A stretch of DNA of 64,000 nt from Alphaproteobacteria bacterium. GTDB lineage: Bacteria > Pseudomonadota > Alphaproteobacteria > Micropepsales > Micropepsaceae. Made by a program: the position numbers and the translations under genes. The stretch is from NCBI GenBank assembly GCA_013389115.1, contig JACADY010000039.1:1-64000 (forward strand), written 5' to 3'. Each line of letters starts with the position of its first letter. The first letter of the stretch is position 1. This document shows positions 45,619 to 57,775 of this stretch, piece after piece. The notes beneath the pieces are model-generated. The model was not told where the DNA came from and ran no database searches. It saw only the letters and a program-made list of their open reading frames with translations.

Positions 45619-47334
45619 TCAGTTTGCTTGGCGCCGAAGGAAGGCGGGAATCTCAAGCTGGTCGTCGTGCAGCGGCTCGCGGAAGAGACTGTCTCCGCCG
45701 TTTTTGGCCTCTGAGGATTTCATACGCGGCTCGCGATCCTCATCCGCGGCCGCGCGGGAAGGGCGTGTGGGGCCCCCCTCGCGTGAGGTTGGCGGGTTGT
45801 CGCGCTCATCCTCTTTCCCCAGGCGCACGCCTGTCACGCGTTCAAGGAACGAGGCGCCGAACGACCTCTTCCCGGCGGCGCGCTCTGATTCGCGCGGCGC
45901 GATGGGATCGACCGTCTGGCGCGGGGCAGGAGCCCGCACGCGCGGCGGTTCCGCGCCGACGTCATTATAGGACGGACGAGACGTGTCGCGGCCCGAATGG
46001 CTGAGGAGATCGGGCAGCGATTCTTCCTTCGCTTCGGCCCGCGGCTCAAGCGAGATTCGGCGCGGACGGCGTTCCTGCACGGTTTCGCGCACCGGCTCGG
46101 GCGCCGACGGCGGTGGCGCGGGCTGCTGAACCCGGTGAGAGAGCGCCTCGACCTTTTCCTGCAGCTCGCGCACCTGCTTGAGATGCTCCACTTCCTGCTG
46201 CATCGCATGGACGGGGTTCGCGGCCGACGCCGGCGCCGCCGGCACGGGCGACGCGGACACAGCCGAGGGCGTCATCGTGGTGACGGGACGCGCCATCGAA
46301 TAGGGGGGCCGCGGCGCGGGTTCCGGCTGGCGGGGGGCCTGAACGGGCGCCGGTGCCACGCGCACCTCGTCCGCATCGATACCCGTTGCGACGACGGAGA
46401 CCCGGATACGCCCCTCGATGCGCGGATCAAAGGTCGAGCCGACCTTGATATTGGCATCCGGATCGCATTCCGAGCGGATGCGGTTGGCGGCCTCATCAAC
46501 CTCGAACAGCGTCAGATCCATGCCGCCCGTGATATGGACGAGCACGCCGCGCGCGCCTTTCATCGAGACATCATCGAGCAGCGGGTTGTTGATGGCGGCC
46601 TCCGCAGCCTCGAGCGCGCGCTTGGAACCTTCGGCTTCGCCCGTACCCATCATCGCCTTGCCCATCTCGCCCATCACGGTCTTCACGTCCGCGAAGTCGA
46701 GATTCATGAGGCCGGGGATGACCATGAGGTCGGTGATGCCCCTGACGCCCGAGTGCAGCACCTCATCCGCCATCGCAAAAGCCTGTGCGAAGGTCGTCTT
46801 GTCGTTGGCGATCCGGAACAGGTTCTGGTTCGGAATGATGATGAGCGTATCGACATGCGACTGGAGTTCCGCGATGCCCTCTTCGGCCACCCGCATGCGG
46901 CGTGGGCCTTCGAAGTGGAAGGGCTTCGTCACGACGCCGACCGTCAGAATGCCCATTTCGCGCGCCGCGCGGGCAATGATGGGCGCCGCGCCCGTGCCCG
47001 TGCCGCCGCCCATGCCGGCGGTGATGAACACCATATGCGCGCCAGTCAGGGCATCGAGGATCTCAGGCAGCGAGGCCTCGGCGGACGCGGCGCCGACCTC
47101 CGGCTTGGAGCCGGCGCCAAGACCCTGGGTCAGACCCGAGCCCAACTGAATCTTGCGTGGCGCCCGACTGCCCACAAGCGCCTGGGCATCCGTATTGGCC
47201 GCAATGAACTCTACGCCTTCGAGTTCGGCGCTGAGCATGTTGTTGACAGCATTGCCGCCTGCCCCGCCCACGCCGAAGACGATGAGCTTCGGTTTCAGCT
47301 CGGGTGTTTCGGCCCTGCGCAGATTGAGAGTCAT
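45619..47334 (-). CDS. ftsZ: Cell division protein FtsZ
   Basis: Tubulin-like GTPase that forms the Z ring. 571 aa: GTPase and T7 domains in residues 10-320 with [12 protein letters not shown], the tubulin signature [13 protein letters not shown], and [19 protein letters not shown]. An intrinsically disordered Pro/Ala/Arg linker of about 230 residues follows, ending in the conserved peptide [10 protein letters not shown] that binds FtsA. The long linker is typical of alphaproteobacteria. The 104-bp ftsA-ftsZ gap could hold a separate promoter. Confidence 0.97.
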   Translation of the reverse strand: MTLNLRRAETPELKPKLIVFGVGGAGGNAVNNMLSAELEGVEFIAANTDAQALVGSRAPRKIQLGSGLTQGLGAGSKPEVGAASAEASLPEILDALTGAHMVFITAGMGGGTGTGAAPIIARAAREMGILTVGVVTKPFHFEGPRRMRVAEEGIAELQSHVDTLIIIPNQNLFRIANDKTTFAQAFAMADEVLHSGVRGITDLMVIPGLMNLDFADVKTVMGEMGKAMMGTGEAEGSKRALEAAEAAINNPLLDDVSMKGARGVLVHITGGMDLTLFEVDEAANRIRSECDPDANIKVGSTFDPRIEGRIRVSVVATGIDADEVRVAPAPVQAPRQPEPAPRPPYSMARPVTTMTPSAVSASPVPAAPASAANPVHAMQQEVEHLKQVRELQEKVEALSHRVQQPAPPPSAPEPVRETVQERRPRRISLEPRAEAKEESLPDLLSHSGRDTSRPSYNDVGAEPPRVRAPAPRQTVDPIAPRESERAAGKRSFGASFLERVTGVRLGKEDERDNPPTSREGGPTRPSRAAADEDREPRMKSSEAKNGGDSLFREPLHDDQLEIPAFLRRQAN

Positions 47335-47438
47335 TTAAACGCCTCCATCAGGCAAACGGTTTGAAGAGGGATCCGCGACGTCCCCGCCATCCCGTCGAAT
47401 CAGTTTGGACACTGATTGATTGTATCGTTTCTGTCTCA

Positions 47439-48746
47439 TCATAGATTGTCTTTGAACCACTGCGACCACCGCATCCACGGCGAGCGCAGCGAATCAGAGT
47501 CTCCTGTTTCCGCATTCACCGGCGCCTCGACGGGAGCCGTGCGTGCATAGCCAAGCAATCCCGCACACGTCGCAAACGCAGGGCCGCCGATCGCCTCGGC
47601 AAGACCTTGCACCCGGATCGGACGCCCCAGGCGCGTTTGCTTGTTCAAGATACGCTGCGCCATCTCGCGGGCACCGGTAAGCTGAGACGCACCGCCCGTC
47701 AGCACCACGCGCCGCCCGGAGGTCGATTCAACACCACTTGTCTGCAATCGGTCGCGAACCAGTTCGAGAATTTCCTCAAGCCGTGGACGGATGATGCCCG
47801 TCAGCATTGAGCGCGGCACGGGCGTCTCCGCATCGGCGTCTTCTTCGCCGACCTGTGGAACCGAAACCATGTCGCGATCGTCATTCTGCGCTACGAGCGC
47901 GCTTCCGTGAAGTGTTTTCAGGCGCTCTGCGTGCGCAATCGGCGTGGAAAGTCCCCGCGCGATATCCGTCGTGATGCTGAGCCCGCCAAGGGGCACAGTT
48001 CTGCCATGCACGAGCGCGCCCTCGGCGAAGACGGCGATCGCGGTAACGCCCGCGCCCATATCGACGACCGTGGCACCCAATTCCATCTCATCGGGCACGA
48101 GCGCGGCAAGTCCGCTCGCGTAGGGCGAAAAGACGCGCGCGGAAATATCGAGATGGCAGCTTTCGACGCAAACCTCCAGATTGCGCAGCGGCCCGTCCTG
48201 AACGCTGACGGCGCTCACAAGCGCGCCCAATCGCTCCCCGAACATGCCACGCGGATCGCGGATGCGGCTTGCGCTGTCGACCGTATAGGACAGCGGGCTT
48301 GTATGAATGGTCGTCCGTCCCTCGCGCTCGGCTTCGAGCCTGGCGACATTGAGCAGCCGGCGAATATCGGCATCGACGACCTAGCGCCCGCCGATCTGCG
48401 ATTCGACCCGGACCGCGCCGCTTTCAGGAATGCCGCAGGCAACGTTGAGGATCACCTCGCGAACCGTCACATCCGCCATCTTCTCGGCCGCTTCGACCGT
48501 CGCCCGGATAGCCGATTCGGCCCGGTCCATGTCGATGATGGTGCCTGAGCGCACGCCGCGCGAAAGCTGATGCCCGACGCCGATGACCTTGAGCACAAGC
48601 TCGTCCGATCCCGGCCGCACGGGCTCGGGCCGCGCAATGAAGCAGGCGATCTTGTGCGAGCCGATATCCAGCGCCGCAAGGAACCCCTGGCGGCCCGTGG
48701 CTGCCGCGCGCTCGCGTGACGGCTTTGTCTTGCGCGCCTTCGTCAT
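47439..48746 (-). pseudogene. ftsA: Cell division protein FtsA, frame interrupted by TAG at codon 122
   Basis: Actin-like ATPase that anchors FtsZ to the membrane. Read through, 435 aa in one frame. The phosphate-1 motif LAALDIGSHKIACFIAR is at the N-terminus; the break is at VESQIGGR*VVDADIRRL (TAG at 48381-48383), where FtsA proteins commonly have GGREV; the ATPase continues with VVDMGAGVTAIAVF and VVLTGGASQLTG, and the tail WMRWSQWFKDNL is the amphipathic membrane helix. GAG to TAG would be a single change. Overlaps ftsQ by four bases. Confidence 0.93.
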
Positions 48747-49708
48747 GTCGATTGGCCAAGCCCCCTGATGACCGAACCATCCATACGCTCGACCGCGTAT
48801 GGCTTGATTCGCATATCGATCTTCTTGATCGCACGTTGAAGGACGTTGTGCTCCAGGATCAAGCGGTCGAGATCGGCGAACGCGGCGGCGGCATTTTCTT
48901 CAGGTAATTCAATGGTGATGTCGTTGTCGGTGTGGAGGTCCCAGCGCCGCTGCGAGACGAAAACCGACGCGCTCACCACTTTCTTGATTCGCGCAAAGCG
49001 CCCCAGAAGGTCGATCAGCGACCGCGCCTCCCTGTTGGCGCCCTTGCCCACGATCATGGGGAGATGCTGGAACTGCGTCGCGTCTTTGTCCGTGATGACG
49101 CTCCCATCCGCCTCGATCAGCGACAATTTACCGTCCACCTGCCACAGCGCGAAGGGAACCTTCTCGACGACCGAGACCATCACCGTGTCTGGCAGGCGCC
49201 GCTCGACCCTTGCATCCTTCACCCATTCGAGCTTCAGGAGGTTATGGCGCGCCTGCTCGACATCGAAGGCAAGGATGGGATCGCCCCGGCGCACCTGCAG
49301 CGCGCCAAGAACATCCTGGGCGGTCAGGCGCTCCCGCCCGGAAAGCCGCACATCCCCGATCGCGAAACCGGCATCGGCCGAGAGCCCATAGGCACCCGCC
49401 AGCAGGGCCTCGCCCGCCCGCGCCGCATGGCCGCCCGCGATGAAGCCATAGGCGCCGAGGCCACCGAACAGGGCGAAGATGAGGCCTGTCCACGAGAAAA
49501 GGCGGCGCCAGGGGATCTCGATGGCGATGGAGGGTAAGAACCCCGACAACCATTCGCGCCAGGTGACGCGCTTGCGCTTGCCGAAGGGTTTGACGGGCTT
49601 GAGTCCAAGGGCGGCGAAGGGGCGCGAGGAGGCGGCCGGCCGCGACGCCCGCCGCTTGCGCGGCGGATCGAAGGCCGGTTCCTGCCTCGCGCGCTTCACC
49701 GCTCGCAT
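48743..49708 (-). CDS. ftsQ: Cell division protein FtsQ
   Basis: Bitopic divisome protein linking early and late division proteins. 321 aa from the ATG at 49708, which sits inside the end of ddl and has GAGGAGG four bases upstream. A basic cytoplasmic tail precedes one transmembrane helix (about residues 75-95), then the POTRA domain ([24 protein letters not shown]) and the beta domain ([20 protein letters not shown]). Confidence 0.95.
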   Translation of the reverse strand: MRAVKRARQEPAFDPPRKRRASRPAASSRPFAALGLKPVKPFGKRKRVTWREWLSGFLPSIAIEIPWRRLFSWTGLIFALFGGLGAYGFIAGGHAARAGEALLAGAYGLSADAGFAIGDVRLSGRERLTAQDVLGALQVRRGDPILAFDVEQARHNLLKLEWVKDARVERRLPDTVMVSVVEKVPFALWQVDGKLSLIEADGSVITDKDATQFQHLPMIVGKGANREARSLIDLLGRFARIKKVVSASVFVSQRRWDLHTDNDITIELPEENAAAAFADLDRLILEHNVLQRAIKKIDMRIKPYAVERMDGSVIRGLGQST

Positions 49709-50622
49709 GAGGCCTCCTCGACCATCCACGACACGAGGTCGCGATAGGAAAGCCCCACATAGGCCGCCTGTTCCGGCACGAGCGAGGTCGGCGTCATGCC
49801 CGGCTGGGTGTTGACTTCAAGAATGATGAGCCGGCCCGGCTCGCCCCCGGTATCGTCATACCGGAAATCCGCGCGCGACACGCCTCGGCAGCCCAGCGTC
49901 TGATGCGCGAGCACCGCAAGGCGCTTGGCTTCCTCATAGACGGTAGGATGGATTTTCGCGGGGATGACGTGCTCGCTTCCCCCCACGGCGTACTTCGCCT
50001 CGAAGTCATAGAACTTGGTCTTGGGCACGATCTCCGTCACGGCAAGCGCCCGCTCACCCATCACGGCAACCGTCAGCTCGCGCCCCGGCACATATTTTTC
50101 GACCATGACCTCATCGCCAAGGTCCCACCGATCCGAGCCCAGCTCGCCCGGCGGACGATTATCCCCTTCGCGGATGATGAAGACGCCGACGCTCGAGCCT
50201 TCGCTGACCGGTTTGACGACGTAAGGGGGCGCCATCATGTGCTGCTGGCTTGCAAGCTTGCGCGGCACGACCATGCTTTCAACGATCGGTATCCCCGCGG
50301 CGCGGAACACCGCCTTCGCCCGCTCCTTGTGCATTGCGAGGGCCGAGGCAAGAACGCCTGAATGCGTGTAGGGGATGCGCAAATACTCAAGCACACCCTG
50401 AATGCAGCCATCCTCGCCGAACCGGCCATGCAGCGCGTTGAAGCAGACATCGGGCTTCAGTGCGGTGAGCACCGCGGCGACATCACGGCCGACATCGACT
50501 TCGCTCACCTTGTACCCCGCCTCGCGCAAGGCCGCCGCGCAGTCGCGCCCGGAGACGAGGCTGACTTCACGCTCAGCCGAGAGACCACCCAGCAGCACCG
50601 CCACATGTTTTGCCTGGCTCAT
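49696..50622 (-). CDS. ddl: D-alanine--D-alanine ligase
   Basis: Makes D-Ala-D-Ala for the peptidoglycan stem. 308 aa from the ATG at 50622. ATP-grasp motifs are readable: [61 protein letters not shown] and [17 protein letters not shown]. It overlaps murB by four bases and ftsQ by 13. Confidence 0.96.
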   Translation of the reverse strand: MSQAKHVAVLLGGLSAEREVSLVSGRDCAAALREAGYKVSEVDVGRDVAAVLTALKPDVCFNALHGRFGEDGCIQGVLEYLRIPYTHSGVLASALAMHKERAKAVFRAAGIPIVESMVVPRKLASQQHMMAPPYVVKPVSEGSSVGVFIIREGDNRPPGELGSDRWDLGDEVMVEKYVPGRELTVAVMGERALAVTEIVPKTKFYDFEAKYAVGGSEHVIPAKIHPTVYEEAKRLAVLAHQTLGCRGVSRADFRYDDTGGEPGRLIILEVNTQPGMTPTSLVPEQAAYVGLSYRDLVSWMVEEASCER

Positions 50623-51548
50623 GCTCTCTCCCCCGGCTTTGCGCCGATACGCTTGATTTCCCACTCGAGACTGACACCGGCATGCGCCGCGACGCGCGCG
50701 CGAACCTCTTCGCCCAGCGCCTCGATCTCCGACGCGCTGGCGCTTCCCCGATTGATGAGGAAATTGCAGTGCAGCGCCGAGACCTGCGCATCGCCGCGCG
50801 TCAGCCCCCTGCACCCTGCCTCATCGATGAGCTGCCAGGCCTTTTGTCCCGGCGGGTTTTTGAAGGTCGAGCCGCCCGTGCGGGATTTGACGGGCTGGGT
50901 TGCCTCGCGCGACTGGGTGATTTCCGCCATGCGCGCCTCGATCGCCAGCCGCTCGCCGGGCCTGCCTTGAAAAAGCGCTTCAACGAAGATCCGCTCCGAC
51001 GCGGCCCCCGCGCTGCGATAGGAAAAGCCCATTTCCGCCGCGTTCAGTGTCTCGATGACGCCCTGGCGCGTGACCGCGACCGCCGCGACGAGAACGTCCT
51101 TGAACTCCGCGCCATAGGCGCCTGCATTCATGGCAAGTCCGCCCCCCACCGTGCCTGGAATGCCGCGCAGGAATTCAAGCCCCGCGATCCCAGCCTCTGC
51201 GGCCGCGCGCGCAACGGCCATGTCGAGCGCGGCGGCGCCAGCGCGAACCCGGGCGCCCGGCTCGCTCACGATTTTGTTGAACCCGGAGCCAAGGCGGATC
51301 ACGACGCCCGCGATCCCGCCGTCGCGCACGAGAAGATTGGAGCCGACCCCAACGATCGTGACCGGGACAGAAGGCGGGCAGTTGCGCAGGAAATCCGCAA
51401 GATCATCGACATCCGCGGGCCGGAACAGCACTTCGGCGGGACCGCCGGCGCGAAACCAGGTGAGATCCTTGAGCGGCGCCTCGGCCGCATAGCTGCCGCG
51501 CACGGGCGGCAGGCTCTGGATCAGGCCTCTCGTTTCGCTCGCCGCCAT
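50619..51548 (-). CDS. murB: UDP-N-acetylenolpyruvoylglucosamine reductase
   Basis: FAD/NADPH enzyme making UDP-MurNAc. 309 aa from the ATG at 51548, which forms TGATG with the murC stop. FAD-binding region [16 protein letters not shown] and [14 protein letters not shown], then [21 protein letters not shown], and [18 protein letters not shown] with the catalytic Ser region (GGSTFKNP). The type with a short YAxE-less loop, as in many alphaproteobacteria and Gram-positives. Confidence 0.95.
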   Translation of the reverse strand: MAASETRGLIQSLPPVRGSYAAEAPLKDLTWFRAGGPAEVLFRPADVDDLADFLRNCPPSVPVTIVGVGSNLLVRDGGIAGVVIRLGSGFNKIVSEPGARVRAGAAALDMAVARAAAEAGIAGLEFLRGIPGTVGGGLAMNAGAYGAEFKDVLVAAVAVTRQGVIETLNAAEMGFSYRSAGAASERIFVEALFQGRPGERLAIEARMAEITQSREATQPVKSRTGGSTFKNPPGQKAWQLIDEAGCRGLTRGDAQVSALHCNFLINRGSASASEIEALGEEVRARVAAHAGVSLEWEIKRIGAKPGERA

Positions 51549-52972
51549 CACGTCCCGCCTCCCGGCTCCAGCGCGGCCAGTTGTGCCGGCAGCGCATTTG
51601 CCCAGGTGCTGATCGAGCCCGCCCCAAGGCAGACGATATAGTCGCCCGGCTCGGCAAGGCCTGCGATGACTTGCGGCAATTCCTCCGGCCGGCCCAGCGG
51701 CCGCACATCGCGATGGCCATGGGCGCGCAGGCCATCTATGAGCGCATCGCGATTGATCCCCTCGATCGGCGCCTCGCCCGCCGCATAGACATCAGCGACG
51801 ATGACCGTATCGGCATCGTTCACGCAGGTGCAGAATTCCGCGAAGAGATCCTTCAGCCGTGAATAGCGATGCGGCTGCAGGACCGCGATCACATGGCGCG
51901 TCGTCACCTGCCGCGCCGCCTTCATCACCGCCGCGATCTCGACCGGATGGTGTCCATAGTCATCGATGATGGTGACGCCGCGCCACTCGCCCGTGCGCGT
52001 GAAGCGCCGCTTGACCCCGCCGAATGCGGCAAGCGCGCGCTGCATCACAGCATCGCCAAGCCCCAGCTCGCGCCCGACCGCGATCGCGGCCAGCGAGTTC
52101 TGCACGTTGTGCTGCCCCGGCATTGGCATCTCAAAGCCCGCAACCGTGCCCGCCCCGCCCTTCACCCGGTCGGAGAAGACGACGTCATAGCGCGAGGCGC
52201 CGGCCGCCAAATCGACATTGACCGCGCGCACATCGGCCTGGGCGGAAAACCCATAGGTCACGATCCGCCGGTCGTTCACCCGCCCGATCAGGGCCTGCAC
52301 CTCGGGGTGATCGATGCAAATAACGCCAAGGCCATAGAAAGGCACGTTTTCAACGAAGGTGAGGAACGCGTCCTTCACCTTCTCAAACGTGCCATAGTGG
52401 TCGAGATGCTCCGGATCGATATTGGTGACGACCGCGATCGTCGCGGGCAGTTTCACCAGCGTGCCGTCGCTCTCATCCGCCTCGACGACCATCCAGTCGC
52501 CTTCCCCGCGCCGCGCATTGGTGCCATAGGCATTGATGATGCCGCCATTGATGACGGTGGGATCGAGCCTTCCTGCATCGAGCAGCGTCGCGACCATCGT
52601 CGTCGTCGTCGTCTTGCCATGCGTGCCGCCGATCGCGACGCACCATTTGAGGCGCATGAGCTCGGCAAGCATTTCCGCCCGCCGCACGATGGGAAGCTGC
52701 CGCGCCCGCGCCGCCGCGAGCTCTGGATTATCCGCCTTGATCGCCGAGGAGATGACGACGATGCGGGCCTCACCGAGATTGGACGCCTGCTGTCCGATCT
52801 GCACGGTAATGCCGAGTTTTTGCAGGCGCTTGACGTTGTAGTTGTCGGCCGCGTCCGAGCCCTGGATGCGATAGCCCAGATTGTGCATGACCTCGGCGAT
52901 ACCGCTCATGCCGATGCCGCCGATGCCGATGAAATGGATGGGCCCCATATCGAAGGGGAGAAGCTTGGTCAT
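51548..52972 (-). CDS. murC: UDP-N-acetylmuramate--L-alanine ligase
   Basis: Adds L-Ala to UDP-MurNAc. 474 aa from the ATG at 52972; the frame stays open upstream through murG but that extension has no murC homology. [15 protein letters not shown] at the start, ATP site [14 protein letters not shown], the DESDGT and DPEHLDHYG region, and [13 protein letters not shown]. Overlaps murG by four bases. Confidence 0.96.
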   Translation of the reverse strand: MTKLLPFDMGPIHFIGIGGIGMSGIAEVMHNLGYRIQGSDAADNYNVKRLQKLGITVQIGQQASNLGEARIVVISSAIKADNPELAAARARQLPIVRRAEMLAELMRLKWCVAIGGTHGKTTTTTMVATLLDAGRLDPTVINGGIINAYGTNARRGEGDWMVVEADESDGTLVKLPATIAVVTNIDPEHLDHYGTFEKVKDAFLTFVENVPFYGLGVICIDHPEVQALIGRVNDRRIVTYGFSAQADVRAVNVDLAAGASRYDVVFSDRVKGGAGTVAGFEMPMPGQHNVQNSLAAIAVGRELGLGDAVMQRALAAFGGVKRRFTRTGEWRGVTIIDDYGHHPVEIAAVMKAARQVTTRHVIAVLQPHRYSRLKDLFAEFCTCVNDADTVIVADVYAAGEAPIEGINRDALIDGLRAHGHRDVRPLGRPEELPQVIAGLAEPGDYIVCLGAGSISTWANALPAQLAALEPGGGT

Positions 52973-54105
52973 GGCCGGACCTCCAGGGTAGCGCGCGAGG
53001 AGGCAGGTTTCTGACCCATTGCCAGCCCTTCCACAAGGTCGGCAAGGTCGCGTGCCGCCTGCGGACGCCCCAGCGACTGCGCCGCCGCCGCCATCGAGGA
53101 AAGCCGCTCTGGCGCCGTCAGGAGCTGCGTGAGGAGGATGGCGAGCCGCTCGGGCGTGAATTCCTCCTGCGGCACGAGGATCGCGGCTCCCGCCTGCGCA
53201 AGCGCCTTGGCGTTCCAGCTCTGATGGTTGTCGGTCGCGAAGGGATAGGGGACAAGGATCGCCGGGCGCCCGACAGCGGTCAGCTCCGCGCAGGTCGATG
53301 CCCCGGAACGCGCCACGATGAGATGTGCATCGCGCAGGCGCTCCGGCACGTCGGTGAAGAAATGCGACAGCTCGGCCATCGCGCCACTGCGGCCATAGGC
53401 GGCGCGCGTGCGCTCCAGATCCTCCGGCCGGCATTGCTGCACGATGTCGAGCCTGAGGCGCAGGGCCTCGGGCAGCATCGCCACCGCTTCAGGTACGATA
53501 TCGCTCATGATGCGCGCGCCCTGGCTGCCGCCGAATATGGCAAGCTTGAGCCGCGTATCGGGCCGCGGCGCGGCAAAGGGCTGCCCCGCGACGGCGACGA
53601 TGCCCGGCCGCACGGGATTGCCGACAAGCCGCATCCGCGGCGCGTCCCGCTCGGCGATGAACCGCACTTGGGGAAACGAGGCGGCGATCACCGACATGTA
53701 CCGGGCGATGAGCCGATTGACGCGGCCAAGCACCGAGTTCTGCTCATGCAACCCGCGCGGCACCGCGCGTAAGCTCGCCGCGATCATGACGGGCAGCGAG
53801 GGATAGCCGCCAAAGCCGATCACCGCCGAGGGCGAGGCCCGCCCGATCAGCCTCAGCGCCTGCACCGTGCCGGCAACGATATTGAACATCGCCCACGCGA
53901 GCGTGAGGGGGTTTCGCCCCTCAAAGGTCGCGGCGCGGATGCGCGCCACCTCGACGCCGGCATAATCCTTGGCAAAGCCCTTGCCCCGGACATCGGTAAC
54001 GAAGAGCACCTGCCAGCCGCGCGCCGTCAATTCCTGTGTCAGGGCCTCGGCCGGGAACAGATGCCCGCCCGTGCCGCCCGCCGCGATGAGGATGGTTCCG
54101 CTCAC
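52969..54105 (-). CDS. murG: UDP-GlcNAc transferase forming lipid II (MurG)
   Basis: Peripheral membrane glycosyltransferase that adds GlcNAc to lipid I. 378 aa from the GTG at 54105, which overlaps the ftsW stop (GTGA) and has GGAGG five bases upstream; a GTG six bases earlier would sit on the ribosome site. G loops: [12 protein letters not shown] near the start, [11 protein letters not shown], and [11 protein letters not shown]; donor site [16 protein letters not shown]. Confidence 0.95.
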   Translation of the reverse strand: MSGTILIAAGGTGGHLFPAEALTQELTARGWQVLFVTDVRGKGFAKDYAGVEVARIRAATFEGRNPLTLAWAMFNIVAGTVQALRLIGRASPSAVIGFGGYPSLPVMIAASLRAVPRGLHEQNSVLGRVNRLIARYMSVIAASFPQVRFIAERDAPRMRLVGNPVRPGIVAVAGQPFAAPRPDTRLKLAIFGGSQGARIMSDIVPEAVAMLPEALRLRLDIVQQCRPEDLERTRAAYGRSGAMAELSHFFTDVPERLRDAHLIVARSGASTCAELTAVGRPAILVPYPFATDNHQSWNAKALAQAGAAILVPQEEFTPERLAILLTQLLTAPERLSSMAAAAQSLGRPQAARDLADLVEGLAMGQKPASSRATLEVRP

Positions 54106-55232
54106 ACCCACCTCCAGCGTTCCGCCGCCTGTGGCCGCCGCCGCAACAGCGCGAGCAGCAGACCCATGGTGAAACAGGTCGCCAGCAGCGAGGAGCCGCC
54201 ATAGGAAACAAACGGCAGCGTCATTCCCTTTGCCGGCAGGAGGCTCAGATTGACCGCCATGTTGATCATCGCCTGCAGGCCGATAAGGAGGCTAAGCCCC
54301 GCGATGGCAAGCTGCACGAAGGGATCGCGAACCTCCTGTGCTCGCGTCAGCCCCCGCATGATGATGAAGGCGAAGAGCCCCGCGATGAGCAGGCAGGTGA
54401 CGGCGCCGAACTCTTCGGCGATGACCGAGAAGATGAAATCGGTATGGGCGTCCGGGACGCGGTGCTTCATCAGCCCTTCGCCGGGCCCGACGCCGAAAAA
54501 ACCGCCCGCGCTCACCGCCTTCAGCGCCACGGCCACCTGATCGGTGCCGCTCTGATCGGGCGCGAGGAACCGGTCGACCCGCGCCGACACATGCGGAAGC
54601 ATCGTATAGGCGCCGAAGGCAAGGCCGATCCCGGCCATCCCGAAGACGGCGATCCACCACATGGACATGCCGGCCATGAAGAACATCGCCGCCCAGGTCA
54701 CGCAGATGAGCATGGTCTGCCCGAAATCGGGCTGCAGCATGAGCACGCCGCAAACGCCGCCAAGAAGCGTGATCGCGGCGATGAGCGAAACGCTCCGCCC
54801 GCCCGCCGCACGCGCAAGAAGCCACGCCGACACCACGAGGAAGGCGGGCTTGGCGAATTCCGAAGGCTGCAGCGACATCGGGCCGAGCGAGAGCCAGCGA
54901 TGCGCGCCCTTGATTTCGGTACCGACGAACAGCACCGCGATCATGAGGATGAAGGATGCGCAAAACACGCCGACCGCGACGCGGCGCACCTCCTTCGGCG
55001 TTAGCAGCGAGGCGAACAGCATCAGCGCGACCGAGGGCGCGAGGAAGGAAAGCTGGCGCCAGACGAAATGGAACGATTCGAAATCGTTCCGCCTGGCGAT
55101 CGCGGGGCTGGCCGCCAGCACGAACACGATACCCGAAAGGATGAGCGCGAACACGGCAGCGAGCATCAGCCGGTCGACCGTCCACCACCATTCCGAAAGC
55201 GCGTTTTTGTCGCTGCGGGCAAACGAGATCAT
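54102..55232 (-). CDS. ftsW: Peptidoglycan polymerase FtsW (SEDS family)
   Basis: Septal glycosyltransferase that works with FtsI. 376 aa with about ten transmembrane helices. SEDS motifs: GAHRWLSLGPMSLQPSEFAKPA, LMLQPDFGQTMLI, PDAHTDFIFSVIAEEFG, and AKGMTLPFVSYGGSS. Overlaps murG and murD by four bases each. Confidence 0.96.
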   Translation of the reverse strand: MISFARSDKNALSEWWWTVDRLMLAAVFALILSGIVFVLAASPAIARRNDFESFHFVWRQLSFLAPSVALMLFASLLTPKEVRRVAVGVFCASFILMIAVLFVGTEIKGAHRWLSLGPMSLQPSEFAKPAFLVVSAWLLARAAGGRSVSLIAAITLLGGVCGVLMLQPDFGQTMLICVTWAAMFFMAGMSMWWIAVFGMAGIGLAFGAYTMLPHVSARVDRFLAPDQSGTDQVAVALKAVSAGGFFGVGPGEGLMKHRVPDAHTDFIFSVIAEEFGAVTCLLIAGLFAFIIMRGLTRAQEVRDPFVQLAIAGLSLLIGLQAMINMAVNLSLLPAKGMTLPFVSYGGSSLLATCFTMGLLLALLRRRPQAAERWRWV

Positions 55233-56665
55233 GCGGCCTGCCCCTCGCCCGCATCGCGGATCAATTGCTGGGCAATGCGCCGGAAGCTCTCGCCGCGATC
55301 CTCGAAATCCTTGAATTGGTCGAAGGAGGCGCAGGCCGGCGAGAGCAGCACGACAGGCGCGATCGCCGCCGATTGCAGAGCCTCCGCCGTGGCGCGCCGC
55401 ATCGCGGTTTCAAGATCGCCGCACCGCTCATAGGCGACCGCGCCATCGATCGTGCGGGCGAAATCATCCTGCGCCTTGCCGATCAGGTAAGCCTTGGCGA
55501 CGCGCGGAAAATAGCCGGTGAGGCTCTCGATCCCGCCCGATTTGGCGATCCCGCCAATGATCCAATGGATGTTTTCGAAACAGGCAAGCGCCTTTGCCGC
55601 CGCATCGGCATTGGTGGCCTTGGAATCGTTGATGAAGCGCACCTTGCCAAGCCGCCCCACCGTTTCGATCCGATGTGCAAGCCCAGGAAAGGTCGCCATC
55701 GCCCGGCCGATCTCGCGTGGGTCGCGCACGAGATGGCGCACGGCCGCATAGGCGACGCCCGCATTTTGCCAGTTGTGCGGACCAGGCAGGCCCGGGCAGA
55801 CTTTAAGATCGACGACCGGAGCGGCGGGCGAGTCCATCGCATCGAAGAGCACGCCATCGATCACATAGATGCCCCGGCCGAGCACCTGGCCGACCGAAAC
55901 GGGAATGACGAGCGGCCCGCCCTTGGCGGTGATGAGCGTGCAGCTATCCGCGCCGAATTCGTCATCGACCCCAATGACCGCGACGTCCCCGCCCGTCTGT
56001 TTGGCGAAGAGCCGCCGCTTCACCGCCACATAGGCGTCCATCGTGCCGTGCCGGTCGAGATGATCGGGCGTGATGTTCGTGAGCACCCCGGCATCGGGCT
56101 TGAGCGAGGGTGTCAGATCGATCTGGAAGGAGGAAACCTCGAGCACATAGGCAATGCCCGGCGCCGGCGCATCAAGATCGAGCACCGGCCGCCCGATATT
56201 GCCGCCCGCCTGCGCGATGAAGCCATTGCGCTGCAGGAGATGCGCGATGAGCGCCGTCGTCGTCGACTTGCCGTTGGTGCCTGTGACGCAGATGAGCGGC
56301 ACACGCCCGGAATTCTCAGGCGCGCTGCGCACCGGATCGGCGGCGAGCGCGCGCATGAAGAGTTCGACATCGCCGATGATCTCGGCCCCCGCCGCCTGCG
56401 CCGCCTTGACGACCGCGTGGGGAGCCGGATGCGTGAGTGGCACCCCGGGCGAAAGGATGAGCGCCGCGATCCGCGGCCAATCCCATGAGGCGGGCTCGGC
56501 CAGATGCAGGCCTTGCGCCGAGCCTTCCTTGCGGCCCTTTTCCGAATCGTCCCAGGCGATCACATGCGCGCCACCCTCCAGCAGTGCCCGCGCGGTCGCG
56601 AGCCCCGACCGGGCAAGCCCGAAGACCGCCACCGTTTGACCACGAAAGAAAGGAACCTGGATCAC
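55229..56665 (-). CDS. murD: UDP-MurNAc-L-alanine--D-glutamate ligase
   Basis: Adds D-Glu. 478 aa, apparently from a GTG at 56665 (GTG ATC CAG), nine bases after the mraY stop. VAVFGLARSGLATARAL at the N-terminus, ATP site CVTGTNGKSTTTALI, EVSSFQID, NITPDHLDRHGTM, INDSKATNADAA and a C-terminal LSPACASFDQFKDFEDRG. Full length. Confidence 0.95.
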   Translation of the reverse strand: MIQVPFFRGQTVAVFGLARSGLATARALLEGGAHVIAWDDSEKGRKEGSAQGLHLAEPASWDWPRIAALILSPGVPLTHPAPHAVVKAAQAAGAEIIGDVELFMRALAADPVRSAPENSGRVPLICVTGTNGKSTTTALIAHLLQRNGFIAQAGGNIGRPVLDLDAPAPGIAYVLEVSSFQIDLTPSLKPDAGVLTNITPDHLDRHGTMDAYVAVKRRLFAKQTGGDVAVIGVDDEFGADSCTLITAKGGPLVIPVSVGQVLGRGIYVIDGVLFDAMDSPAAPVVDLKVCPGLPGPHNWQNAGVAYAAVRHLVRDPREIGRAMATFPGLAHRIETVGRLGKVRFINDSKATNADAAAKALACFENIHWIIGGIAKSGGIESLTGYFPRVAKAYLIGKAQDDFARTIDGAVAYERCGDLETAMRRATAEALQSAAIAPVVLLSPACASFDQFKDFEDRGESFRRIAQQLIRDAGEGQAA

Positions 56666-56674
56666 AGCGATACG

Positions 56675-57766
56675 CTACCTGAGTTTCAAGGTTGAAAGAC
56701 CGATGAGAGCAAGAACGACCGCGACGATCCAGAACCGGATGACGATCGTGGGTTCCTGCCAGCCCAATTGTTCGAAATGATGGTGGATCGGCGCCATTTT
56801 GAAGACACGCTTGCCGGTGAGGCGGAAGGACGCCACCTGCACGATAACGGAGATCGCCTCCATCACGAAGAGCCCGCCGATAATGGCAAGCACGAACTCG
56901 TGCTTGGTCGCCACTGCGACGGTGCCGAGCGCGCCTCCGAGCGAGAGCGAGCCCGTATCGCCCATGAACACCATCGCGGGCGGCGCGTTGAACCACAAGA
57001 AGGCAAGGCCCGCGCCGAGCAGGGCCCCGGCGAAGATCGCGATCTCGCCCGTTCCTTGCACATAGTGAAGCTGAAGATACTCGGTGTAGTCGACCCGTCC
57101 GACGAGATAGGCGATGAGCCCGAAGGCCGCGGCGGCGATCATGACGGGCACGATGGCAAGCCCGTCGAGCCCATCGGAGAGGTTGACGGCATTGCCCGCG
57201 CCCATGATGACGAGGCAGCCGAAAATGACAAAGGGCACAAGCCCGATCTGCCAGAGCAGGTCCTTGAACACGGGAAAGGCGATCGCGCCCTGCAGGGGCG
57301 GCTGCTCGAGCATGTTGATGAAATAGACGGCAACGATGGCGATGAGGAACTCGAAGGCGAGCTTGATCTTGCCCCCGACGCCGGCGCTCGAGCGCTTCGT
57401 CACCTTGATGAAGTCATCGTAAAAGCCGACCGCGCCGAACCCCGCCGTAACGAAGAGCACGACCCAGACATAAGGATTGGCGAGATCCGCCCACAAGAGC
57501 GTCGAGGCAAAGAGCGCAATGAGGATCAAGAACCCGCCCATCGTGGGCGTGCCTTTTTTGGTGAGGAGGTGCTGCTTTGGGCCGTCCTCGCGAATGGGCT
57601 GACCCTTTCCCTGCTTGGCCCGCAGCCAATTGATCAGCGAAGGGCCAAGGATGAGGCCGATGATGAGGGCGGTGATGATCGCCCCGCCCGTGCGGAACGT
57701 GATGTACCGGAAGACGTTGAAAAGCTGGAATTCATCGGCCAGCGGTACAAGCAGATACGGTAGCAC
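56675..57766 (-). CDS. mraY: Phospho-MurNAc-pentapeptide transferase
   Basis: Ten-helix membrane enzyme making lipid I on undecaprenyl phosphate. 363 aa, starting at a GTG (57766). Motifs: [27 protein letters not shown], the catalytic DDFIK ([11 protein letters not shown]), [10 protein letters not shown], and [10 protein letters not shown] with HHHFEQLGW. Nine bases separate it from murF and from murD. Confidence 0.96.
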   Translation of the reverse strand: MLPYLLVPLADEFQLFNVFRYITFRTGGAIITALIIGLILGPSLINWLRAKQGKGQPIREDGPKQHLLTKKGTPTMGGFLILIALFASTLLWADLANPYVWVVLFVTAGFGAVGFYDDFIKVTKRSSAGVGGKIKLAFEFLIAIVAVYFINMLEQPPLQGAIAFPVFKDLLWQIGLVPFVIFGCLVIMGAGNAVNLSDGLDGLAIVPVMIAAAAFGLIAYLVGRVDYTEYLQLHYVQGTGEIAIFAGALLGAGLAFLWFNAPPAMVFMGDTGSLSLGGALGTVAVATKHEFVLAIIGGLFVMEAISVIVQVASFRLTGKRVFKMAPIHHHFEQLGWQEPTIVIRFWIVAVVLALIGLSTLKLR

Positions 57767-57775
57767 ATCGCCCCC

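Noticed and set aside
52973-53434. N-terminal extension of murC
   Set aside because: The frame is open by chance through murG; MurC homology begins at the ATG at 52972.
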